From Bacillus sp. FJAT-28004 (GTDB lineage Bacteria > Bacillota > Bacilli > Paenibacillales > Paenibacillaceae), in contig NZ_LGHP01000002.1 in NCBI RefSeq assembly GCF_001280845.1, forward strand, positions 131,969 through 195,968: a stretch of DNA of 64,000 bases. The letters run 5' to 3'. Of this stretch, positions 8,272 through 16,047 are shown one piece after another. The notes under the pieces were generated by a model. It saw nothing but the letters and a program-made list of their open reading frames with translations. It did not search any database and was not told the origin of the DNA. Numbering within the stretch: position 1 is the first letter of the stretch; every line of letters begins with the position of its first letter. Both the position numbers and the translations under genes were made by a program.

Positions 8272-9198
8272 TTGCCAATAAAAAAAGAGCTTGTTATACA
8301 ATTATTATCTACGGCCATTGAATGGGGATTAACAGATATTACACCTATTGAGCTTTGTGAGGGTGGGAATCTAATTATTCATCTAGCTCCTTATCCCATT
8401 GTGGCACGAATAGCTACTGTTCTCTCCGAAGCAGATGAAGAGTTTGCCTACAAGATACTGGATCGAGAGCTGAGTGTAGCGCGTTACCTCCATTCCAAGG
8501 ATGTCCCCGTGTTGCTGCCAACTAGCCTTGTTGAGGCAGGACCTCATAACGTGGCCGGAGCTTGGCTTACGCTGTGGACTTATGTCCCTCCTACGGCATT
8601 ACAACCTCCATCACCGAGCGAAGCTGTTGATCTCATAAACAAACTTTCCACGGCAATGAAGGACTTCGAAGGTGAAGTTCCTATGCTTGGTGTATGGGAG
8701 CGCACTTGTCAATCAGCACAAAGATTGAGAAAAAACCCCGATCAACGAATACAAGCTTTATTGCAAGTTTTTCATAATATGGATGAGCAGATGCGAGTTG
8801 AGCCAGACTTGTTACAACCAAGTCATGGGGATGCCCATGCAGGAAACTTGATACCGAGTCCAGAGGGCTGGCTCTGGATGGATTTTGAGGATGTATCCTT
8901 AATGCCCGCCTACTGGGACCTAGCCTCCTATGTTGGCAACCTTGTTTTGTTCGGCGGAACACAAGAGCCAACCTTCACATACATGCTGGAGTATTCCGAA
9001 TTGGTTTCTGATCAAAAAGCTTTTGGAATTATGGTTTCCGCACGCATACTGATGTCTACATTAGGCAATTTAGATTTTGCGCTCGCAGGGCATGGTGATT
9101 TGGAGTTTGCAACGAAACAACTAGAATTAGCGGTACCCATTTTGCAGCAGATAGACCTATTAATAAATCGGCTTGTCAAAGGGGGAAATATTCCATGA
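8272..9198 (+). CDS. aminoglycoside phosphotransferase (APH) family kinase-like protein
   Basis: This 308-residue protein has the APH catalytic loop HGDAHAGN (near residues 186-193) and the metal-binding DFE segment WMDFEDVSLMP that corresponds to kinase DFG. The N-lobe has a plausible nucleotide-binding region, IVARIATVLSE, near residue 43. Family members phosphorylate aminoglycosides, macrolides, choline or other alcohols. Translation begins at TTG 8272, since AAGGAG lies 9-14 bases upstream and no ATG is nearby. Its last codons overlap the MerR gene by four bases (ATGA), so the two are coupled. Confidence 0.78.
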   Translation: MPIKKELVIQLLSTAIEWGLTDITPIELCEGGNLIIHLAPYPIVARIATVLSEADEEFAYKILDRELSVARYLHSKDVPVLLPTSLVEAGPHNVAGAWLTLWTYVPPTALQPPSPSEAVDLINKLSTAMKDFEGEVPMLGVWERTCQSAQRLRKNPDQRIQALLQVFHNMDEQMRVEPDLLQPSHGDAHAGNLIPSPEGWLWMDFEDVSLMPAYWDLASYVGNLVLFGGTQEPTFTYMLEYSELVSDQKAFGIMVSARILMSTLGNLDFALAGHGDLEFATKQLELAVPILQQIDLLINRLVKGGNIP

Positions 9199-10058
9199 GC
9201 AACGATCAATTCTACTCCATAGGCCAAGCGGCAAAGATTTGTAATATCGCTGTTCAAACGCTGCGCTTTTACGACAAGATCGGCTTGGTGATACCCAGCC
9301 ATACTGACAAATCCACAGGTTATCGTTATTACTCCAATTCTGAACTTCTTTATATTAAAATCGTCCAAGACATGAAAACATTGCAATTCTCGCTTGACGA
9401 AATAAAGGCAACTTTAAAAAGTGGAAGCTTGCATAGTTTAGTAGAGAAGCTTGAATTAAAACGAAAGAACATGATTTCTGAAATTGTACAATTAGAGCAA
9501 ATTGTACAATTGATTGGAAAGAGAACGAACCAAATTAATTATCTGCTGGATTTAGGCCATGAACTTAGAGACCTCGATGTTTTAGTGGAACTAAAACAAT
9601 TGCCTGAGCGGTTCGTCCTATCTGATCGCAGTAGATCAGCCTGCGGGATGGAAGCGTCGGTCGTGAAGTTTACACAATTATTTCAGCGAGCTGACTCAAA
9701 CGGATTCATTCCAAAACAATTGATGACGATCTACCATGAAAATATTTTGATATTCGACCGTGATGATTCCGATCTGGAATTTTGTATTTCTACTGACGCT
9801 TTGGGCGGACATGTTCCAAACGACTTTAGCCGTACCATCCCTGAAGGCGAATATATTACGGCTCTTTATTGCGGAATTCCGAACGCAGAATCGTGCAAAC
9901 GGATTTATAGCAAATTGCTGGAGTGGATGGAGAAACATAACTACATCGAAACGGGTCCGTCGATTGAGCTGTATCTGGTTGATATGGCTCAAATGATGAA
10001 GCCGGAGGAGTTTATTGTGGAGCTTCAAGTTTCTGTTCGGAAAGTGTTGACCCTATAG
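9195..10058 (+). CDS. MerR-family regulator with effector-binding C-terminus (BmrR/GyrI type)
   Basis: This 287-residue protein starts with a MerR winged helix: YSIGQAAKICNIAVQTLRFYD, then the wing STGYRYYSNSEL. A coiled-coil linker spans about residues 75-120. The C-terminal ~150 residues look like the GyrI/BmrR ligand-binding fold (FSRTIPEGEYITALYCGIP). BmrR-type proteins bind lipophilic drugs and twist a promoter with an over-long spacer. The stop codon lies inside a perfect dyad with exactly that promoter geometry (10047-10077), so the likely target is the reductase gene downstream rather than its own promoter. Confidence 0.88.
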   Translation: MSNDQFYSIGQAAKICNIAVQTLRFYDKIGLVIPSHTDKSTGYRYYSNSELLYIKIVQDMKTLQFSLDEIKATLKSGSLHSLVEKLELKRKNMISEIVQLEQIVQLIGKRTNQINYLLDLGHELRDLDVLVELKQLPERFVLSDRSRSACGMEASVVKFTQLFQRADSNGFIPKQLMTIYHENILIFDRDDSDLEFCISTDALGGHVPNDFSRTIPEGEYITALYCGIPNAESCKRIYSKLLEWMEKHNYIETGPSIELYLVDMAQMMKPEEFIVELQVSVRKVLTL

Positions 10059-10077
10059 TTACTATAGGGTTTATATT
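10047..10077 (+). promoter_or_regulatory. MerR-type operator and promoter with 19-bp spacer
   Basis: The -35 is TTGACC (10047-10052) and the -10 is TATATT (10072-10077), spaced by 19 bp instead of 17. The spacer region holds a perfect dyad: ACCCTATAG (10050-10058) and CTATAGGGT (10062-10070) around TTA. This is the classical architecture of promoters activated by MerR-family proteins. It overlaps the stop codon of the MerR gene and lies 38 bp before the reductase start. Confidence 0.82.
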
Positions 10078-10114
10078 GTTTTTATCCACCAAGGATAGGG
10101 AGGAAAAAAACAAT

Positions 10115-11026
10115 ATGAATGTGATTTTGGGAACGGGTCCGCTGGGCAAGGCCGTAATGAGGGAGCTTGTTGCCCTTGGAGAACCCGTCAAAATGGTTAG
10201 TTTGAGCGGGAAAGCTACTGTGCCTTCAGGGGTGAGATTAGAGCAAGCGAATGTAATGAATAAGGATGAGACAAAGGCAATTATGAAAAAAGCAAAGATT
10301 GTCTTTCAGTGTGCGCAGCCGCCATATCAGAAATGGAATGATTTGTTTTTGCCTTTTCAGGAGCATATCGTATCGGGGGCCATAGCTGCAGGAGCAAAGC
10401 TGGTCGTTGCCGAAAACGTATATATGTATGGGCAGGTTAAAGGGAGCATGCATGAAGGTTTACCATACTCAGCCGTTACTAAAAAGGGTAAAGTACGGGC
10501 GGACATGTCCAATCGACTGCTGCAGCTCTATCAAGAGGGCAAGCTGCAGGTGACGATGGGGCGAGGAGCGGATTTTTTCGGACCGAATGTTCACAATTCT
10601 TCTGTTGGTTCGCGGATTTTCAAACGGATCGTGAAAGGCAAAGCTTGCACGGTCATGGGTAATCCGGATAAGAAGCATACGTATACGTTTATCGATGATT
10701 TTGGGAAAGCGCTTGTTGTGTTAAGTCAAAATGAGGATGCATATGGCCGTGCCTGGCATGTTCCGAATGCTGACACGGTTACAACAAGAGAGTTTGTTGA
10801 AACGGCTTATCGGCTTGCTGGATATTCTGCAAACATTCGAACGATGGGAAAAGGGATGCTTCGAATAGGGGGATTGTTCATACCGGAAGCGCGAGAAAGC
10901 ATTGAAATGTTGTATCAGTTCGAGAATGATTTTATTATAGACAGCAGTCCATTTTCGAAACGGTATGGCTTGACGGCAACCCCCTTAGAGGAAGCTATAG
11001 CTAAAACATTAGAATTAACAGAGTAG
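10115..11026 (+). CDS. NAD(P)-dependent epimerase/reductase of the extended SDR type
   Basis: This 303-residue protein opens with a Rossmann loop read as ILGTGPLGKAV. It continues with the atypical/extended SDR pattern VVAENVYMYGQ, where the YMYG tyrosine lies near the active-site position, and the C-terminal TYTFIDDFGKAL block. ATG 10115 is chosen because GGATAGGGAGG ends 12 bases upstream; an in-frame start at 10076 would lie on the promoter. A MerR-type promoter directly precedes it, so the gene is probably inducible by the ligand of the upstream regulator. The substrate is unknown; detoxifying reduction would fit the context. Confidence 0.78.
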   Translation: MNVILGTGPLGKAVMRELVALGEPVKMVSLSGKATVPSGVRLEQANVMNKDETKAIMKKAKIVFQCAQPPYQKWNDLFLPFQEHIVSGAIAAGAKLVVAENVYMYGQVKGSMHEGLPYSAVTKKGKVRADMSNRLLQLYQEGKLQVTMGRGADFFGPNVHNSSVGSRIFKRIVKGKACTVMGNPDKKHTYTFIDDFGKALVVLSQNEDAYGRAWHVPNADTVTTREFVETAYRLAGYSANIRTMGKGMLRIGGLFIPEARESIEMLYQFENDFIIDSSPFSKRYGLTATPLEEAIAKTLELTE

Positions 11027-11067
11027 AGGTTTTGAAGGCGGTACCCAGAACAGTTGGAGGTGCGCTT

Positions 11068-12117
11068 ATGAATGAAAATAATCAATGGAATGCTAATACA
11101 TTGGTGAAAATTGATCATTACAAATTTAGTGGACTGGACAGTTCTTTAATCGGTGCAATTAAATCTACGGCCGACTTTTATCAAATGCCGCTATCGGCAG
11201 CATGGATTTATGGTATGACGGGGCTTGCTTTCTTACATGTAACGGATGAAAGACTAGTTGAACCCAATGGGGGACCTCCTGAGCCGGAGGTTTTTCGACT
11301 CGTTCGCAATATTGGATTAGAGGTTCGTGGACTGCATACGTATGCGGATGGTGTAAACTTTAAGCTATTGCAAGCAGAAGCGTGGGAGAAAGCGAAACTC
11401 GCCTTACAAGCCAATCAGCCCGTTTTTTCTAAAAATATTGATATTCAAAATCAAACATCAGTCGTGTACGCCCATGATGAAAATGGTTATTATACTTATT
11501 CATGGCATACTGGGTATGAGCACAGCGAAGATGCAATACCTTGGAACTTCTTAGGTCTAAGCCGCTGTCCTTGTATAAACTGTGTGAAGGATCGAGAGTC
11601 ATACGAAGGTAGAAACACGACAGGCGGTCTCATTTCTTTGCACTCGGCTGTGCCCATCCAAGCAGTAGACGAGCGGGCTGCTTTTAGAGAAGCGCTTGAT
11701 TATGTTATTCGTTTAAATGAGGATGGCGCTTATCGGTGGCAGGATAAAACGTATCTAGTTGGTGCAAAAGCTTATGAACGGTGGCTGGACGCACTCGCGA
11801 CCGAAACGATGGATAAATATTATTTCAGTTTATTTATCGAGATTTTGTGCGAAGCTAGGAGTCATGCCGTGCTGTTCCTGACGGAATTAAAGGGAAAAGC
11901 ATCAGGTATGGAAGAACAAAGCTTAAACGAGTTAATCCATACGTATAGCGAGGTTGTCTCTCGATCTAATAAGTTGAAAGAGATGTATCCGTATCAAGAG
12001 CCGCGAGAGCGTGAAGTGAAACAAAAAGAGCAATGTATAACTATCGTTAAAGAGTTAATGACATTAGAGAATGACGCTTTCTCTATTTTAAAAGACATTT
12101 ATGCTGGGGGACAATGA
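11068..12117 (+). CDS. uncharacterised protein resembling the BtrH N-terminal domain family
   Basis: This 349-residue soluble protein starts at ATG 11068 with GGAGG 7 bases upstream; an earlier in-frame TTG at 11032 has no good site. The first half has a cysteine-protease-like look, with YGMTGLAFLH near residue 44, a short C-P-C-I-N-C cluster near residue 165, and a helical C-terminal half. BtrH-type proteins are acyl transferases or hydrolase-like proteins of the butirosin pathway; the resemblance here is by general pattern only. It overlaps the peptidase gene that follows by four bases, so the two probably act together. Function is not established. Confidence 0.45.
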   Translation: MNENNQWNANTLVKIDHYKFSGLDSSLIGAIKSTADFYQMPLSAAWIYGMTGLAFLHVTDERLVEPNGGPPEPEVFRLVRNIGLEVRGLHTYADGVNFKLLQAEAWEKAKLALQANQPVFSKNIDIQNQTSVVYAHDENGYYTYSWHTGYEHSEDAIPWNFLGLSRCPCINCVKDRESYEGRNTTGGLISLHSAVPIQAVDERAAFREALDYVIRLNEDGAYRWQDKTYLVGAKAYERWLDALATETMDKYYFSLFIEILCEARSHAVLFLTELKGKASGMEEQSLNELIHTYSEVVSRSNKLKEMYPYQEPREREVKQKEQCITIVKELMTLENDAFSILKDIYAGGQ

Positions 12118-13130
12118 TGATAAAATATCCGCAGTTTGAAGAAGGAGCAACGATAGGCGTAACCGCACCATCGTATGGGGTTTCTGCTCATATGCATGAC
12201 TCGTTTAAGCTAGCTTGCAGTCGTATGGAGACGAAAGGGTATTCAATCATTTGCGGGGAGACGGTTTGGACGCAAAATAAAGCCAAATCATCAACAGCCA
12301 AAAAACGAGCGGATGAGTTTAATGAAATGATGAGCAGCGATCACATTGATATCATCATTCCTCCATGGGGAGGCGAGCTGTTGATTGAGATGCTTGAACA
12401 TATAGATTTTAACCACTTAAATGATAAATGGATAATGGGCTATTCAGATATAAGCGTGCTGCTATTTGCGACTACGTTAAAGACAGGAATAGCGACTGCA
12501 CATGGTGCTAATTTATTTGATTTAAGAGGCGAATATTCGGATGAGACGACAGCCATGTGGCAACCGGTTTTATCTACTAAGGCAGGAGAATCTATTATTC
12601 AATATTCGTCTAACAACTATCAAAAAGAATGGCAGCACGATAAACCTACACCCTATGTATTTCATTTGAACGAGCCTACATACTGGAAATCTACCTCAAA
12701 CCAACAAGTGAAGACCCAAGGGCGTTTACTTGGAGGCTGTATTGATGTGATCAGACATTTAGTCGGTACACCTTATGGTGATGTATCAGCCTTTCGAGAG
12801 CAGTTTATCGATGGTGAGCCTATTTTGTGGTACCTCGAAAACTGTGAGTTATCGACAGTAGATTTACGCAGATCCTTGGTCCAAATGAAGCTGGCAGGCT
12901 GGTTTGAGCAAAGCCCATGCATTTTGTTCGGGCGGAGTCCAGCAAATCAACCCGTGGATGGTTATACTATTGAAGATGTGTATAATGAGCTCGCTGACGA
13001 GCTTCAAATTCCGATTATTTATGATGTGGATTGCGGGCATGTCCCTCCACAAATTACGCTCATAAACGGTGCCTATGCAGAAGTGGAAGTTGATGAGGGG
13101 AAAGGTATAGTCAGGCAGTATTTTAAATAG
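12114..13130 (+). CDS. S66-family LD-carboxypeptidase / MccF-like peptidase
   Basis: This 338-residue protein shows the S66 catalytic triad elements. The nucleophile Ser is in GYSDISVL (near residue 106), the Glu in WYLENCELS, and the His in DCGHVPPQ. The N-terminus GATIGVTAPS is typical. Members remove D-amino acids from murein tetrapeptides or, in the MccF branch, cleave the amide bond of microcin C and related nucleotide-peptide antibiotics. The ELSTVDLRRSL segment and the length favour the MccF branch. It is coupled to the BtrH-like gene by overlap. No signal peptide, so it acts in the cytoplasm. Confidence 0.85.
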   Translation: MMIKYPQFEEGATIGVTAPSYGVSAHMHDSFKLACSRMETKGYSIICGETVWTQNKAKSSTAKKRADEFNEMMSSDHIDIIIPPWGGELLIEMLEHIDFNHLNDKWIMGYSDISVLLFATTLKTGIATAHGANLFDLRGEYSDETTAMWQPVLSTKAGESIIQYSSNNYQKEWQHDKPTPYVFHLNEPTYWKSTSNQQVKTQGRLLGGCIDVIRHLVGTPYGDVSAFREQFIDGEPILWYLENCELSTVDLRRSLVQMKLAGWFEQSPCILFGRSPANQPVDGYTIEDVYNELADELQIPIIYDVDCGHVPPQITLINGAYAEVEVDEGKGIVRQYFK

Positions 13131-13212
13131 CGAAAAAAGTCAAAAAAGATGCGATTTCAGAAAAGAGATGACCCTAAGCAAGTGTGGGCACTGAAAAAGT
13201 TCCTCATAAACT

Positions 13213-13258
13213 AAAAAGGCACAGATCTTCAGATTTTTGAGGAATCTGTGCCTTTTTT
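13213..13258. terminator. bidirectional terminator between convergent operons
   Basis: AAAAAGGCACAGA and TCTGTGCCTTTTTT form a long stem with A-runs on one side and T-runs on the other. It lies between the plus-strand peptidase gene and the minus-strand ferredoxin gene and can end both transcripts. Confidence 0.88.
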
Positions 13259-13337
13259 CTGTATAATTAACTCAACTTTCGTCTAAAGAGGTCTGGATTT
13301 TCGGCATGGCCGTTGAATAATGTCACTGTACCATGAT

Positions 13338-13652
13338 CTATTGTGCGGACTCAGCGGAAGTCCGGCTCCGTCGAGGCTGTACTCTCTCCACGACGGCGTC
13401 GCTTTGGCATAGACTCATACATAGAAGACGACGGTTCAACTCAAGCTCTTGAACAGAAATCATACAGAGGTCTGCATCTACCGGTTGAACGGTTCCTTCT
13501 TTCACCTCGATCAAGCATGTTCGGCACGTTCCATTGCGGCATGAATACGGCAACCGAACTCCCTGCCGGATGGCCGCATCGAGAATCAGCTCCTCACGGC
13601 CGACCGTAAATGTTTGATTGGAGGGCTGAATTTTGACATTAAATTCATTCAT
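13338..13652 (-). CDS. 2Fe-2S plant-type ferredoxin
   Basis: This 104-residue protein has the plant-type cluster motif C-x4-C-x2-C as CRNGTCRTC (about residues 38-46), with the fourth Cys in LLCMSLCQSD. N-terminal NVKIQPSNQTFTV is the usual beta-grasp start. It carries single electrons to an oxygenase or reductase. Its start overlaps the end of the diiron protein gene (13649) by ATGA, so the two are translationally coupled and it is the obvious electron donor for that protein. Confidence 0.9.
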   Translation of the reverse strand: MNEFNVKIQPSNQTFTVGREELILDAAIRQGVRLPYSCRNGTCRTCLIEVKEGTVQPVDADLCMISVQELELNRRLLCMSLCQSDAVVERVQPRRSRTSAESAQ

Positions 13653-14941
13653 GAAACCTTACCAGCCTTAGCTTCAATCTCCACAATTTTCGCTTGTATC
13701 CGGCTATTAAACGGTTCATAGTCCCACTCTTGATGCTTGCTTACCATCCAGACTTGCCAAAGTTCAAGCATCTCTTCCTTCAAATCTTCCAATACATCCA
13801 AATCTCCATTCAGACGATGCAGCACCCACTTATGTCCGTAAGCAAGATGGATACTCTCATCCGCCCAATCGTAATCAAAGTCCTGGGAGCTTGCCGTATC
13901 TCCGGCTGCTTCGAATTCCGCTTTCAGTCCCGCTTTCCAACCCGGACCACCCGACTCGAATGCATGCAGCAATGCCAACACACCCACTTCTCCCTTGACA
14001 CTCGCAGCGATGTAGTGGTCTGCTACGACTGGATAATCAATGCCGACCTCGAATCCCCAAGCCTTCATCCGCTCTTCTCCCATCATGCAGTGCCTTGATT
14101 CGTCGAATGCCCAACGGGAACAATCCAAGTAAAATTCCCAGGGCATGCCATTCCATTTCCACAACACGAACAAAGGAATCTCCGCAGCCCATATTTCATT
14201 GACATGATTGATTCCTTGCCATATTTGCCGTTCGATGAATTTTTCGGGATGCTTCGGCGGCATATGGTAAACGGCGGAAATAAACCTTGGATCCCTCCGC
14301 GGGACAGTCGGCGGGATATATTCCGGACGGTCGTTGACTTCCTGTGTGATTTCACCGCTCTTCTGATCTTTGCCGAGCAACCCGCCGATATTCTTTAAGG
14401 AGAGCTGCAGGGCTTCCCGCCATGCTTGAACTTCTTTCCCGGCAGCGGTTTCCTGCAATTGAGCGAAAAGCTCTTTGATTTCGTCCAGTTGGGACCGGAT
14501 TTGCGGAGCGAATCGGCTCATGAACTCAACTGTCGGCGCATCATCCAACGGATCGGCGTCCCGAAGATATGTTTCATAAGCTTCGATCAACGCTTCCTTC
14601 GTAACGAAGTATACGGCGGTGATTAGCTCCGCATCGTTGTTGCATCTAATTAACGAAGAGAGAAATTTCGACAAATACGGATCGTGCTCTTGATCCACGT
14701 CCCTCCGCGGATATCTCATCTCTAGTACCCGGGTCCTTAATGCATCAGCCCGCAAGGAATCCTGCCATATATGGCGCGGGAGCTGCTTTTTCAATTCCCA
14801 ATTGGCAATGTTTACATGGTAGCCCCCAAGCGTCCTCATCAATTCTCTCTCTACAAGATACAGCCGTTTAATCATTTCGGATGCTGCATCCACAGTACGT
14901 TTCCCGGGCATTCCCATTACAAGAACCTGCTCTTGTGTCAT
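13649..14941 (-). CDS. ferritin-like diiron protein, putative ferredoxin-dependent oxygenase
   Basis: This 430-residue soluble helical protein has two E-x-x-H-type metal motifs: FDESRHCMMGEER (about residues 275-290) and WADESIHLAYGHKW (about 370-383). Extra Glu/His residues lie in the helices between them, as in ferritin-like diiron carboxylate enzymes. The C-terminal half resembles the DUF455/ferritin-like group. The N-terminal ~200 residues are an additional helical domain I cannot name. Coupling to a 2Fe-2S ferredoxin argues for an oxygen-activating enzyme rather than iron storage. It is divergent from an AraC regulator, sharing a 164-bp intergenic region. The substrate is unknown. Confidence 0.68.
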   Translation of the reverse strand: MTQEQVLVMGMPGKRTVDAASEMIKRLYLVERELMRTLGGYHVNIANWELKKQLPRHIWQDSLRADALRTRVLEMRYPRRDVDQEHDPYLSKFLSSLIRCNNDAELITAVYFVTKEALIEAYETYLRDADPLDDAPTVEFMSRFAPQIRSQLDEIKELFAQLQETAAGKEVQAWREALQLSLKNIGGLLGKDQKSGEITQEVNDRPEYIPPTVPRRDPRFISAVYHMPPKHPEKFIERQIWQGINHVNEIWAAEIPLFVLWKWNGMPWEFYLDCSRWAFDESRHCMMGEERMKAWGFEVGIDYPVVADHYIAASVKGEVGVLALLHAFESGGPGWKAGLKAEFEAAGDTASSQDFDYDWADESIHLAYGHKWVLHRLNGDLDVLEDLKEEMLELWQVWMVSKHQEWDYEPFNSRIQAKIVEIEAKAGKVS

Positions 14942-15105
14942 TTCTCATTTCCCCTTAGTTATGAACTGTGTTATTTTATTGACTTGTGATTTTCTTCATG
15001 ATAGCAGTCTGAATGAAAGAAGACCATTTACGAATGTTGTAAATTCTTATATATTTGTTGAATGAATTCTTTCATATTTTCATTTTTTTCGTAGGAGGGA
15101 TCGTG

Positions 15106-16047
15106 GTGGAGCAACTTTTTAGTATTCAGAAATTATATACATCCATCCTCATGGAATGGATGCATTATGCCAAGGTTCCCAAAGGGTGGTCGTTTCCCAA
15201 TCACAAGCACTCCTTGTTTGAATTTATTTACTGCGCTTCCGGGAGAATGGAGCAGTGGGTAAATGGGCAGTCGTTTATACTGCAGGAAGGGGATTCCCTC
15301 ATCATCAAGTACGGCCACGTTCACCATACCGCCGAGCTTACAGAAGACACTGAGTTTTTTGTGTTCCATTTTGATATGGATATGAAGGAAGTACAGACGA
15401 TATTTCAGGTTGTTCCGAATCCGCATATTCCGTCCGGTCAGGAGGATAACGGCATTTGTTCCGTCAGCCGACGAGTCAGGGATTTCCTGGATGAATTTAA
15501 AGAACTGTTGATACATCATAACGATCTAGCAGAGTATGTCGACAATCGGATGGAGCAGTCCGTGAAGCTTCTTCGGATGCAGATGCGCGTAATTGACCTG
15601 ATCTGTTTAATTGCGGAGCACTTTACCAGGGAATCGAGTGTTTACTTAAACAGCTCCATGAGTCCAGCACAAATCAACCTTGCCCATGAAGTGGCATTCC
15701 AGCTCGAATCGCATTCGGGAGAACGACTGCAAATTAATGAACTGGCGGAAAAAACCGGCTTCCACCGCTCCTACGTGAGCAGCTGCTTCAAAGAAGTATA
15801 CGGAATCTCACCTCGTAAGTACTTAACGAAGATTAAAGTCCGAACAGCTAAGCAGCTATTGCAAAATACGGAGTTAACCGTTACTGAAATCGCAGAAAAG
15901 CTGGAATTTTCTTCTCCCGCGCACTTTAGTAAATTTTTCCTAAACAACGTGGGCTTACCCCCTCTAAAATACCGGAACCAACTTTACCAATATTCTAATC
16001 ATCCGATAAAATCAAATGATGACATCACTGAAAAGGAGTTATTATAA
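15106..16047 (+). CDS. AraC-family transcriptional regulator with cupin sensor domain
   Basis: This 313-residue protein has an N-terminal cupin-like sugar-binding barrel (WSFPNHKHSLFEFIY, then a QEGDSLIIKYGHVH strand). A C-terminal pair of helix-turn-helix motifs follows: LQINELAEKTGFHRSYVSSCF and TVTEIAEKLEFSSPAHFSKFF. GTG 15106 is selected because GGAGGG (15094-15099) lies 6 bases upstream; GTG 15103 is also possible, and the in-frame TTG at 15055 lacks a site. It is divergent from the diiron/ferredoxin operon and directly precedes a YesM/YesN pair, so it may control either direction. Confidence 0.85.
   Translation: MEQLFSIQKLYTSILMEWMHYAKVPKGWSFPNHKHSLFEFIYCASGRMEQWVNGQSFILQEGDSLIIKYGHVHHTAELTEDTEFFVFHFDMDMKEVQTIFQVVPNPHIPSGQEDNGICSVSRRVRDFLDEFKELLIHHNDLAEYVDNRMEQSVKLLRMQMRVIDLICLIAEHFTRESSVYLNSSMSPAQINLAHEVAFQLESHSGERLQINELAEKTGFHRSYVSSCFKEVYGISPRKYLTKIKVRTAKQLLQNTELTVTEIAEKLEFSSPAHFSKFFLNNVGLPPLKYRNQLYQYSNHPIKSNDDITEKELL

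Noticed and set aside
10050..10070. Hairpin at the end of the MerR gene as a terminator
   Set aside because: There is no T-run directly after the stem, and the dyad sits exactly between a -35 and -10 with 19-bp spacing, as in MerR operators.
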